A DNA stretch of 64,000 nt from Bradyrhizobium sp. CCGB01. GTDB taxonomy: Bacteria > Pseudomonadota > Alphaproteobacteria > Rhizobiales > Xanthobacteraceae. Both the position numbers and the translations under genes were made by a program. The notes beneath the pieces were generated by a model. It saw nothing but the letters and a program-made list of their open reading frames with translations, was not told where the DNA came from and made no database searches. Positions 56,926 to 64,000 of the stretch are shown here, in pieces (the stretch's first letter is position 1; every line of letters starts with the position of its first letter). The stretch lies in contig NZ_JANADK010000001.1 in NCBI RefSeq assembly GCF_024199795.1, positions 4,340,001-4,404,000 on the forward strand. The letters are read 5' to 3'.

Positions 56926-57896
56926 TGCGGCGCTGGATCTGGCTCTCGGTCGTCGCCGCATTGGCGATCGCCTATCCGCTGCTGCTGTCCTCGCCGTTCC
57001 AGCAGCGCCTGGGCGCGCTGGTGCTGCTCTATGCCATCGCCGCGTCGGCCTGGAACATCGTCGGCGGCTATGCCGGCCAGGTTTCGGTCGGCCATGTCGT
57101 GTTCTTCGGCTGCGGCGCCTATGCCGCGATGGGCTCCTACGCAAAATTCGGTCTGTCACCGTTGTTCGGCATTCCCGGCGGTATTGTGCTCGCGGTCGGG
57201 CTTGCCGCGATCGTCGGCGTGCCGACGCTGCGGCTGTCCGGCCATTATTTCAGCATGGCGACGATCGCGGTGGCCGAGACCATGCGGCTGATCGTGACCA
57301 ACACCGAATGGCTTGGTGCGGCCGTCGGTCTTTCCGGTCCGACCGTGCCGCGCAACATCTTCGATCTCTCGTTCCTGTCGTCGCTGCCGTATTATTATCT
57401 CTTCCTCGCCGTGCTCGTGATCACGCTGCTGATCACCTGGTGGATGACCAACAGCCGGATGGGATTTTACCTGCGCGCGATCAAGGATTCCGAGCGCGCC
57501 GCAAGATCGCTCGGCGCGCCTGCCAGCCGCACCAAACTCTATGCCTACATGCTGAGCGCGGCGCTGACGAGCGTCGCCGGCGCGCTCTATGCGATGATGT
57601 TCGGCTTCGTCGATCCCGAGTCCGGCCTCGGCATCCTGATCTCGGTGAAGATCCTGATCATGGCGGCACTGGGCGGGGCAGGGCTGCTGTTCGGTCCGCT
57701 GGTCGGTGCCGCGATCCTCGTGCCACTGGAGGAGATCTCCAACAGCTGGCTCGGCGGCAAGGGCGCCGGCCTCACCTTCGTGGTCTACGGCGCGATCATC
57801 GTTCTGATCGCGCGCTTCCAGCCGGGCGGCCTGCTCAGCCTTTTCGCGGGACGCAGGAAGACCAATGCTGACAAGGGAGCCGGCCATGCTCCTTGA
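56925..57896 (+). CDS. livM: ABC transporter permease (LivM-type)
   Basis: A 323-residue permease with about nine helices. LivM features are AASAWNIVGGYAGQVSVGHVVFFGCGAYA, GHYFSMATIAVAETMRLIV and the ATPase-contact loop MGFYLRAIKDSERAARSLG. It pairs with LivH. The start is set by the one-base overlap with livH. Its end overlaps the livG start by 11 bases. Confidence 0.92.
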   Translation: MRRWIWLSVVAALAIAYPLLLSSPFQQRLGALVLLYAIAASAWNIVGGYAGQVSVGHVVFFGCGAYAAMGSYAKFGLSPLFGIPGGIVLAVGLAAIVGVPTLRLSGHYFSMATIAVAETMRLIVTNTEWLGAAVGLSGPTVPRNIFDLSFLSSLPYYYLFLAVLVITLLITWWMTNSRMGFYLRAIKDSERAARSLGAPASRTKLYAYMLSAALTSVAGALYAMMFGFVDPESGLGILISVKILIMAALGGAGLLFGPLVGAAILVPLEEISNSWLGGKGAGLTFVVYGAIIVLIARFQPGGLLSLFAGRRKTNADKGAGHAP

Positions 57897-58653
57897 GGCA
57901 CGCGGAATCACAAAGGCGTTCGGCAGCTTCAAGGCGGTGGACGATGCGTCCGTCACGCTGGAGCAGGGCGACATTCTCGGCCTGATCGGTCCGAACGGCG
58001 CCGGAAAATCGACCTTCTTCAACTGCCTCACCGGCGACCTCGAGACCACCGCAGGCCGCGTGCTGTTCGAGGGAACCGACATCACCGACTTCGCGCCGGA
58101 GCAGCGCGCCGGGCTTGGGCTGGCCTGCACCTTCCAGGTGCCGCAGACCTTCGAGGGCATGACGGTGCTCGAGAACGTTATGATCGGCGCCTTCCTGCGC
58201 ACCTCGCACCGCCACGAGGCCGAAACCAAGGCGCGCGCGGTGCTGGAGCGCGTCGGCATGAGCAGGCTCGCGGATGCGCCGGCGCGCTCGCTCGGCACGC
58301 CCGGCCGCAAGCGGCTGGAGATCGCCCGCGCGCTGGCGACCGAACCGAAGGTGCTGTTGCTCGACGAGGCCATGGCCGGCCTCAACGCGCATGAGGTGAG
58401 ACTGGCCATCGATCTCGTGCGCGAGATCCACCGTTCCGGCATCACGCTCGTCATCGTCGAGCACATCATGGAAGTGATCATGTCGCTGGCGAGCCGCGTG
58501 ATGGTGTTTCACCAGGGCAAGGAGATCGCCCGCGGCTCGCCGCGCGAGGTCACCTCCAATCCGGCGGTGATCGCCGCCTATCTCGGCACCCGGGCCGCCA
58601 AGGCGGCCGCAGGGCACACGCCGGTCGAGCTGATGGGCGGGCCGGACCTATGA
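57886..58653 (+). CDS. livG: ABC transporter ATP-binding protein (LivG-type)
   Basis: A 255-residue ATPase with Walker A GPNGAGKST, the family-specific CTFQVPQTFEGMTVLENV, Walker B VLLLDEAMAGLN and switch histidine VEHIMEV. The usual signature LSGG is changed to SLGTPGRKRLEIARAL, a common variant in LivG proteins. The ATG at 57886 is supported by AAGGGAG seven bases upstream; an ATG at 57865 would add seven residues. Its stop overlaps the livF start (ATGA). Confidence 0.92.
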   Translation: MLLEARGITKAFGSFKAVDDASVTLEQGDILGLIGPNGAGKSTFFNCLTGDLETTAGRVLFEGTDITDFAPEQRAGLGLACTFQVPQTFEGMTVLENVMIGAFLRTSHRHEAETKARAVLERVGMSRLADAPARSLGTPGRKRLEIARALATEPKVLLLDEAMAGLNAHEVRLAIDLVREIHRSGITLVIVEHIMEVIMSLASRVMVFHQGKEIARGSPREVTSNPAVIAAYLGTRAAKAAAGHTPVELMGGPDL

Positions 58654-59369
58654 GCGGACCATTGCTCAGGATCGAGCACCTCGAGGTGCGCTACGGCGAC
58701 CTCATCGGCGTGTCCGATGTCTCGCTCGAGGTGCCCGAAGGCAGCGTCGTCGCGCTGCTCGGCTCCAATGGCGGCGGCAAGACCACGACGCTGAACGCGA
58801 TCGCGGGCCTCATTCCCGTGCATTCCGGCTCGATCAGCTTTCGCGGCGAGGACATCGCCGGCCAGAAGGCTTTTGCGATCGTGCGCAAGGGGCTTGCGCT
58901 GTCGCCGGAAGGATGGCGGCTGTTCGTGCAGCAGAGCGTCGAGAACAACCTCATGCTCGGCGCGACGCCGCTGCACGACAAGTCCCGTCAGGCCACGTTG
59001 CTCGAACGCGTCTACGAGATATTTCCGCGCCTGAAGGAGCGCCGCAACCAGCGCGCCGGCACCATGTCCGGCGGCGAACGGCAGATGCTCGCGGTCGGCC
59101 GCGCGCTGATGAGCGACCCAAAGCTGCTGATGCTGGATGAGCCATCGCTCGGCCTTGCGCCGGCGGTGGTCGAGTCCATGTACGAGACCTTCGGCCGTTT
59201 GCATCGCGAGGGCCTGACCATCCTGCTCGCCGAGCAGTCGATCGAGCTGGCGTTGGAGGTGTCGGACTTTGCGACGGTGCTTCAGGTCGGCAAGAGCGTG
59301 CTGTCTGGGACGGCCGCGGCACTCGCGGAGGACCCGCAGGTGCAGAAGGCCTATCTCGGCGTAGACTGA
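58650..59369 (+). CDS. livF: ABC transporter ATP-binding protein (LivF-type)
   Basis: A 239-residue ATPase completing the importer. Walker A is GSNGGGKTT, the Q-loop region GLALSPEGWRLFVQQSVENNL, the signature MSGGERQMLAVGRALM, Walker B LLMLDEPSLGL and the switch region is LLAEQSIE, where glutamine takes the histidine position as in other LivF proteins. It overlaps livG by four bases. Its last 19 bases overlap the end of the convergent TetR gene. Confidence 0.93.
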   Translation: MSGPLLRIEHLEVRYGDLIGVSDVSLEVPEGSVVALLGSNGGGKTTTLNAIAGLIPVHSGSISFRGEDIAGQKAFAIVRKGLALSPEGWRLFVQQSVENNLMLGATPLHDKSRQATLLERVYEIFPRLKERRNQRAGTMSGGERQMLAVGRALMSDPKLLMLDEPSLGLAPAVVESMYETFGRLHREGLTILLAEQSIELALEVSDFATVLQVGKSVLSGTAAALAEDPQVQKAYLGVD

Positions 59370-60037
59370 CTAATTTCCGCCTGGAGCAGCAGCAGCAGGC
59401 AACCGGCAAGCCGCGTTTCCATCTCTTTCGACGAAAGCGACAGCGGTCCGGGATCGTTGAGGATCGCGTTCACCAGCGTGCCCAGCACGACCTGGAAGCC
59501 GAAGGCGATGGCGCGGGTCTTGGCGGCCTTGCGGCCCTTTCCCATGGCCGGCAGCAGGAGAGGGGTGGCGCGCATCGTGGTTGCTTTCGCGAGCGCCTTG
59601 AACGGCGTCCATTTGTCCGGGCGGGTGTCGTCGTGCTGGAGCGCGGCGCGCAGCACGCCCTCGTGATTGCGCATCCAGGCGATGATGCCGCTGACCATGA
59701 CATGGCAGAGCTTGTCGAGGCTTGTATCCGCTGACGGCCGCCTGATCTCGCCCAGCCGCTGCTCGCCGTCGCGCGCGGCGAGCGCCATCAGCGCGTTGAA
59801 ATAGGCCTCCTTGCTCTCGAAGCGGCTGTAGAAGGCGCCGACGGTGGCGCCGACTTCAGCGCAGAGCATCTCGATCGAGAGTTCGGCAAGGCTGCGCGTC
59901 CGCAGCATGCCGGCGCCGGCGCGGAGCAGCGCCAGCGTCGTCTCGCGGCTGCGTTTCTGGCGCGAGGGGGCAACGCCCGGCAGGTCGAAATCGCGAAGTT
60001 CGGATTCCTCTCGGAGTAGCCGCATCCGCTCTTGCAT
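59351..60037 (-). CDS. TetR-family transcriptional regulator
   Basis: A 228-residue regulator. A charged N-terminal extension (MQERMRLLREESELRDFDLP) precedes the helix-turn-helix (LSIEMLCAEVGATVGAFYSRFESKEAYFNALM) and a helical ligand domain. The start may be ATG 60037 or ATG 60025; a longer frame into the sulfatase gene is not credible. It is divergent from the arylsulfatase, with an AT-rich dyad in between, and probably regulates it. It is convergent with livF and overlaps it by 19 bases. Confidence 0.88.
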   Translation of the reverse strand: MQERMRLLREESELRDFDLPGVAPSRQKRSRETTLALLRAGAGMLRTRSLAELSIEMLCAEVGATVGAFYSRFESKEAYFNALMALAARDGEQRLGEIRRPSADTSLDKLCHVMVSGIIAWMRNHEGVLRAALQHDDTRPDKWTPFKALAKATTMRATPLLLPAMGKGRKAAKTRAIAFGFQVVLGTLVNAILNDPGPLSLSSKEMETRLAGCLLLLLQAEISQSTPR

Positions 60038-60049
60038 CCGTGCTAAAGC

Positions 60050-60069
60050 ATAATCATAATTCGGATTAT
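60050..60069. promoter_or_regulatory. Probable TetR operator between regulator and sulfatase
   Basis: ATAATC (60050-60055) and GATTAT (60064-60069) form an inverted repeat; an inner dyad ATAAT-TCGG-ATTAT overlaps it. The block is strikingly AT-rich for this genome. It lies 13 bases upstream of the TetR start and 57 bases before the sulfatase start. Confidence 0.55.
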
Positions 60070-60125
60070 AATTTATGGGCGAGCCGCAGGTCAACCGCGG
60101 CGGCCAAATGCACAGGGAGGAGCAG

Positions 60126-62414
60126 ATGAGCGCAGGCAGCACCGCGCCGTTCCGCGGCACCGTCGGCAGGACGGTTGCGGACTCAAAGCCCTGGTGGCCG
60201 GAGGCGCCACGGCCGCCCGCGGGCGCGCCGAACATCCTGGTCGTGCTGTTCGACGACGTCGGCTTCTCCGATTTCGGTTGCTATGGCTCCGCGATCAAGA
60301 CGCCGACCATCGACAGGCTCGCCGCTGAAGGGCTGCGCTACTCGGGCTTCCATACCACTGCGATGTGCTCGACGACGCGCGCGGCGCTGCTGACCCGGCG
60401 CAACCATCATTCGGTCGGCGTCGGGTGTCTGGCCAATTTCGATTCCGGCTATCCCGGCTATCGCGGCAAGATCGCGCGCGAGGCGGGAACGCTGGCCGAG
60501 ATGCTGCGCGTCCATGGCTATCGCAACTACATGGTCGGCAAATGGCACGTCACGCCGCTGACCGAGAGCGGCGCCACCGGCCCGTTCGACGGCTGGCCGC
60601 TCGGCCGCGGTTTTGATCGCTTCTACGGCTTCCTCGATGCCGAGACGGACCAGTACGCGCCCGAGCTTGTCTCCGACAACACGCATATCGATCCTCCGGG
60701 TACCTACGCCGACGGCTATCACCTGACCGAGGATCTGATCGACCAGTCGATCCGCTTCATTGGCGATCACGTCGCCGATCGTCCTGACGTTCCCTGGCTG
60801 ACCTGGGTCGCGCTGGGCGCCTGCCATGCGCCGCACCAGGCGCCGGCCGATATCATCAGGAGCTACGATGCCGCCTTCGCGCATGGCTGGGACGTCGAGC
60901 GCGAGCAGCGTCTGGCGCGGCAGAAGGCGATGGGGCTGGTGCCGGAGGGAACGCGGATGCCCGCGCGCAATGACGGCGTGAAGGCGTGGGAGGAGCATTC
61001 GGCCGACGAGCGCCGCGTGTTCACGCGCCTGCAGGCGGCCTTCGCCGGCATGCTCGACCATTCCGATCGGCATCTGGCGCGCCTCGTCGCGTTCCTGGAG
61101 ACCGCCGGTATCCGCGACAACACTGTGATCATCGTGATGTCCGACAATGGCGCGAGCCAGGAGGGCGGGCCGCTCGGCTTCGTCAATGCGATGGGTCCCT
61201 TCAACTTCAAGCCGGAGCCGATCGCGGAGAAGCTTGCCCGTATCGACGACATCGGCGGGCCCGACACCCACAGCAATTTCCCGCATGGCTGGGCGATGGC
61301 GTCGAACACGCCGCTGCGGCGCTACAAGCAGAACACCCATGGCGGCGGCATCCGCGATCCCTTCGTCATCAACTGGCCGAACAGGATCGCGAGCAAAGGC
61401 GAGCTGCGGCACCAGTTCGTCCACGCCTGCGACCTCACGCCGACGCTGCTCGAACTGATCGGCATCGAAGCGCCGAATGAAATCGCGGGCTGTCCGCAGA
61501 TGCCGCTGGAAGGCGAGAGCTTTGCGCGCTCGATCAATGATGCGTCCGCGCCTTCAAAGAGCTCGCCGCAATATTTCGAGATGTTCGGCCATCGCGGGCT
61601 TTGGCAGGGCGGGTGGAAGGCGGTCGCCTTCCATCCCTCGGGCACGCCGTTCGAGAACGACAAATGGGAGCTATTCCATCTCGACGAGGACTTCTCGGAG
61701 ACCAACGATCTCGCGGCCAGGGAGCCGGAGCGTCTCGCCGCGATGATTGCGACCTGGTGGGCGGAGGCCGAGAGGCACAAGGTGCTGCCGCTCGACGACC
61801 GCTTCGGGCCGCGCTTTGCCGAGAACGCCGCGCGCTTCCACGGTGCGCGTCACCATTTCGTCTTCCACGCCGGCATGGGCCACGTGCCGACCGACGTCGC
61901 GCCGGACGTGCGCAGCCGCAGCTACACGATCGAGGCGCATGTCGAGATCGACGTGCAAGGCGGCGATGGCGTCTTGATCTCGCACGGCGATGCGACGTCG
62001 GGCTACAGCCTGTACGTCAAGGACGGCCACCTCGTGCACGACCTCAACATCGGCGGCAGCCATCAGATCGTTCGGTCGGACCGGAAAGTGCCGCCAGGCG
62101 CGCGGCGGCTCGGGGCGCATGTCGAGCGTCTCGTGCGCAAGGAGCCGCCGGCCAAGGGCTCGCGTACCGGCGTCACCGAATACATGCTGCTGATCGACGG
62201 CGAGCCGGCGGGTTCGCTCCAGACCCAGCTCGGCTTCCACACGCTGATCTCGTGGTCCGGCCTCGACATCGGCCGCGATCGCGGCAGCCCCGTGTCGCAC
62301 TACGAGGCGCCGTTCGAATTCGAGGGGCGGCTGTTGCGCGTCACCGTCACCATGCACGACGACCAGCGGCTCGACGGCGATGCCGTCGGCAACGCGCAGA
62401 TGGCCCGGCAGTAA
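60126..62414 (+). CDS. Arylsulfatase with variant formylglycine motif
   Basis: A 762-residue sulfatase. NILVVLFDDVGFSDFGCYG at 36-54 supplies metal aspartates Asp43 and Asp44. HTTAMCSTTRAALLTRRNHH at 76-95 contains the modifiable Cys81. MVGKWH, MSDNGASQEGG and TPLRRYKQNTHGGG are further active-site segments. The normal motif is C-x-P/A-x-R followed by LLTGRN; here it is C-S-T-T-R and LLTRRN. The C-terminal 190 residues form an extra beta-rich domain. GGAGG six bases before ATG 60126 fixes the start. No signal peptide is visible, so it is probably cytoplasmic. Likely role: releasing sulfate from organic sulfate esters, under TetR control. Confidence 0.9.
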   Translation: MSAGSTAPFRGTVGRTVADSKPWWPEAPRPPAGAPNILVVLFDDVGFSDFGCYGSAIKTPTIDRLAAEGLRYSGFHTTAMCSTTRAALLTRRNHHSVGVGCLANFDSGYPGYRGKIAREAGTLAEMLRVHGYRNYMVGKWHVTPLTESGATGPFDGWPLGRGFDRFYGFLDAETDQYAPELVSDNTHIDPPGTYADGYHLTEDLIDQSIRFIGDHVADRPDVPWLTWVALGACHAPHQAPADIIRSYDAAFAHGWDVEREQRLARQKAMGLVPEGTRMPARNDGVKAWEEHSADERRVFTRLQAAFAGMLDHSDRHLARLVAFLETAGIRDNTVIIVMSDNGASQEGGPLGFVNAMGPFNFKPEPIAEKLARIDDIGGPDTHSNFPHGWAMASNTPLRRYKQNTHGGGIRDPFVINWPNRIASKGELRHQFVHACDLTPTLLELIGIEAPNEIAGCPQMPLEGESFARSINDASAPSKSSPQYFEMFGHRGLWQGGWKAVAFHPSGTPFENDKWELFHLDEDFSETNDLAAREPERLAAMIATWWAEAERHKVLPLDDRFGPRFAENAARFHGARHHFVFHAGMGHVPTDVAPDVRSRSYTIEAHVEIDVQGGDGVLISHGDATSGYSLYVKDGHLVHDLNIGGSHQIVRSDRKVPPGARRLGAHVERLVRKEPPAKGSRTGVTEYMLLIDGEPAGSLQTQLGFHTLISWSGLDIGRDRGSPVSHYEAPFEFEGRLLRVTVTMHDDQRLDGDAVGNAQMARQ

Positions 62415-62425
62415 CGGGGAAGTCC

Positions 62426-62992
62426 TTACTTGATCTTGTCGTAAGCGGCCGCGAAATCGCCCAGCGGCATCGGGATCGCGATCGTCTCCTTGGCCATGTT
62501 CTGGAAGGAGACCTTCAACTGCTTGCCGGACCTCAAGGCGCCCAGCAGGTCCGCCGCGATGGGCGTCGAGGCGTAACAGCCGCGGTTCTCGCAGGTCTGG
62601 ATCTGGAGATCGACGGACTTGCCCTCGTCGACCTGGAGCTTGGCGCCGATGGGAAGGTTGAGACCGAGCGGCAATTGCAGCAGCGCCACCGGCGTGCGGG
62701 TGTCGGGCGCGATGCGGATGTTGATCAGCACGATGGTCTGGCCGGTCTTGGTCAGCACCGCGTTCTGCTCCATCGCGCATTCGAGCGGCGCCTCGCGGCT
62801 GACGCTGGTGCAGCGCACGACCCAGCCCGCCTGCTGCGCCGGAGCACCGTCAGCCTGTGGCTGCGTCGGGGCAGGCGCGGGCTGAGCGGCCGGGGCAGGG
62901 GAGTTCTTCTTGGCGCTCTGCTGGGCAGACGCACCGCCTGTCGACAACAGCAGAACGGCGGCGAGGGCTACAAGTTTGGATTGCATGGACAT
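62426..62992 (-). CDS. Invasion-associated locus B (IalB) family protein
   Basis: A 188-residue periplasmic protein. It has a signal peptide to about residue 24 (GASA-QQ), a proline/alanine-rich linker at 31-54, then the IalB core: GWVVRCTS with Cys61, LECAMEQ with Cys72, and QTCENRGCYA with a second cysteine pair. IalB-family proteins are widespread in Rhizobiales; despite the name, their general function is unclear. It converges on the sulfatase gene with 11 bases between stops. Confidence 0.88.
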   Translation of the reverse strand: MSMQSKLVALAAVLLLSTGGASAQQSAKKNSPAPAAQPAPAPTQPQADGAPAQQAGWVVRCTSVSREAPLECAMEQNAVLTKTGQTIVLINIRIAPDTRTPVALLQLPLGLNLPIGAKLQVDEGKSVDLQIQTCENRGCYASTPIAADLLGALRSGKQLKVSFQNMAKETIAIPMPLGDFAAAYDKIK

Positions 62993-63056
62993 GGCGAAAC
63001 CGCGTTGGCGTGAACCGAGGGCCTCGCTGTAGCGTCGCGGGAGCCGCGGCGCAAGC

Positions 63057-64000
63057 TTACTCGGCGGCTTGCTTAACGCTGCCGTGCTCTTGCGTCTCGT
63101 GACCTTCGCCGTCGCCCGAACGGCCCCAGCCCGAGAACCAGTTATTGAGCTCGTCGAGATAGAGATAGACCACCGGGGTGGTGAACAGCGTCAGCGCCTG
63201 GCTGACGATCAGGCCGCCGACCATGGCGTAGCCGAGCGGCTGGCGGATCTCGGCGCCGGTGCCATGGCCGAGCATCAGCGGCACGCCGCCGAGCAGGGCG
63301 GCCATCGTCGTCATCATGATCGGCCGGAAGCGCAACAGCGCGGCCTGGCGGATCGATTCCTCCGGCGTCTTGTGCTCGTCGCGCTCGGCGGCAATCGCGA
63401 AGTCGACCATCATGATGCCGTTCTTCTTCACGATGCCGATCAGGAGGATGATGCCGATCAATGCAATGAGGCTGAAGTCGAAGCCGGCCGCCATCAGGAT
63501 CAGGAGCGCGCCGACGCCGGCCGAGGGCAGGGTCGACAGAATCGTGATCGGATGGATGTAGCTCTCGTAGAGGATGCCGAGGATCAAATAGACCACGACG
63601 AGGGCTGCGAGGATCAGCAGCGGCACGGTGCCGAGCGACTGCTGGAATGCCTGCGCGGTGCCCTGGAAGCTCGAATTCAGGGTCGGAGGTGCGCCGAGAT
63701 CGGCCATCGCCTTCTGCACGGCCTCGGTGGCCTGGCCGAGCGCGACGCCTTGGGCGAGGTTGAAGCTGATCGTGATCGCCGGGAATTGGCCCTGATGGCT
63801 GATCGAGAGCGGGCGGACCGGATCGGTGCTCCAGGTCGCAAAGGTCGACAGCGGCACCTGGTCGCCGGTCAGCGGCGATTTCACATAGAGCTTGTTCAGG
63901 CTCTCGAGGCTGCCCTGCAACTCCGGCAGGATCTCGAGGATCACCTTGTAGGTGTTGAGCTGGGTGAAATATTGCGTCACCTGGCGCTGTCCGAACGCGT
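63057..64000 (-). CDS. RND efflux pump, inner-membrane subunit (MdtB/MdtC-like), C-terminal part
   Basis: The last 314 residues of an RND pump whose N-terminal two thirds lie beyond the right edge; the frame is open to the end of the window (AFGQRQVTQYFTQLNTYKVI). Features are LYVKSPLTGDQVPLSTFAT, TLNSSFQGTAQAFQQSLGTV, six C-terminal membrane helices and the helix 10 lysine pair in LLIGIVKKNGIMMVDFAIA. The segments resemble the MdtB/MdtC group, which often form heteromeric pumps, so a sister subunit gene may lie beyond the edge. It is a second RND system, distinct from the one at 24042. Confidence 0.92.
   Translation of the reverse strand, partial: AFGQRQVTQYFTQLNTYKVILEILPELQGSLESLNKLYVKSPLTGDQVPLSTFATWSTDPVRPLSISHQGQFPAITISFNLAQGVALGQATEAVQKAMADLGAPPTLNSSFQGTAQAFQQSLGTVPLLILAALVVVYLILGILYESYIHPITILSTLPSAGVGALLILMAAGFDFSLIALIGIILLIGIVKKNGIMMVDFAIAAERDEHKTPEESIRQAALLRFRPIMMTTMAALLGGVPLMLGHGTGAEIRQPLGYAMVGGLIVSQALTLFTTPVVYLYLDELNNWFSGWGRSGDGEGHETQEHGSVKQAAE

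Noticed and set aside
54655..57159. 834-codon minus-strand open frame opposite the Liv receptor and permease genes
   Set aside because: Very Arg/His/Asp-rich, no domain pattern, fully antisense to well-supported genes. Long antisense frames arise from GC-biased codons.

Overview
The window is about 64 kb of GC-rich chromosomal DNA. Most genes have strongly G/C-biased third codon positions. The gene mix (IalB-family protein, LTXXQ periplasmic protein, DUF6894, many Liv, TctC and MFS transporters, paired RND systems, LuxR and AraC regulators) and the style of its intergenic palindromes fit an alphaproteobacterium of the Bradyrhizobium/Rhodopseudomonas type. That assignment is inferred from gene content. 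No rRNA is present to confirm it, and I see no nodulation or nitrogen-fixation genes. No CRISPR array, insertion sequence or replication origin was seen.

Layout. 1-3.3 kb: end of a MarR regulator, then an AaeB/AaeX/AaeA-like exporter operon. 3.3-3.9 kb: a gap holding three candidate microproteins. 3.9-10.8 kb: acyl-CoA dehydrogenase, GH172/DUF2961 protein and acyl-CoA ligase on the minus strand, facing a Baeyer-Villiger monooxygenase and a shikimate-dehydrogenase-like gene. 10.9-14.0 kb: lytic transglycosylase, small conserved unknowns, a minus-strand microprotein pair, a MaoC hydratase and a secreted protein. 14.3-22.6 kb: a regulatory and surface block with three LuxR paralogues, an AraC regulator, a DUF6894 protein and a large repeat-rich autotransporter. 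22.9-24.0 kb: two small ORFs and a frameshifted TauE/SafE permease. 24.0-29.4 kb: RND pump, adaptor and divergent TetR with a clear operator.

29.7-42.4 kb: a Spy-like protein; a GntR-aldehyde dehydrogenase-MFS-amidase operon; an alpha/beta hydrolase lacking its nucleophile; an MFS plus guanine deaminase pair; a membrane-tethered tandem ABM protein; RNase Z; and an IclR regulator. 42.5-49.3 kb: a tightly packed catabolic operon (DHDPS-type aldolase, FAD dehydrogenase, DUF1537 four-carbon acid-sugar kinase, PdxA2, iron alcohol dehydrogenase, TctC receptor). It reads as use of threonate- or erythronate-like sugar acids and is probably controlled by the divergent IclR protein through a palindrome between them. 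49.8-52.0 kb: a less biased, gene-poor stretch with a group 2 glycosyltransferase and tRNA-Gln(CTG). 52.0-53.9 kb: a large protein joining an alpha/beta-hydrolase domain to a caspase-like (C14) domain, the least explained gene here. 54-59.4 kb: DUF1428, a two-armed intergenic repeat and a complete Liv-type ABC importer. 59.4-64 kb: TetR, a divergent arylsulfatase with an altered active-site motif, an IalB-family protein and the C-terminal part of a second RND pump cut by the window edge.

Start sites were chosen by ribosome-binding sites, overlaps with upstream stops and comparison of paralogues within the window. Family names rest on motif recognition, not on searches.
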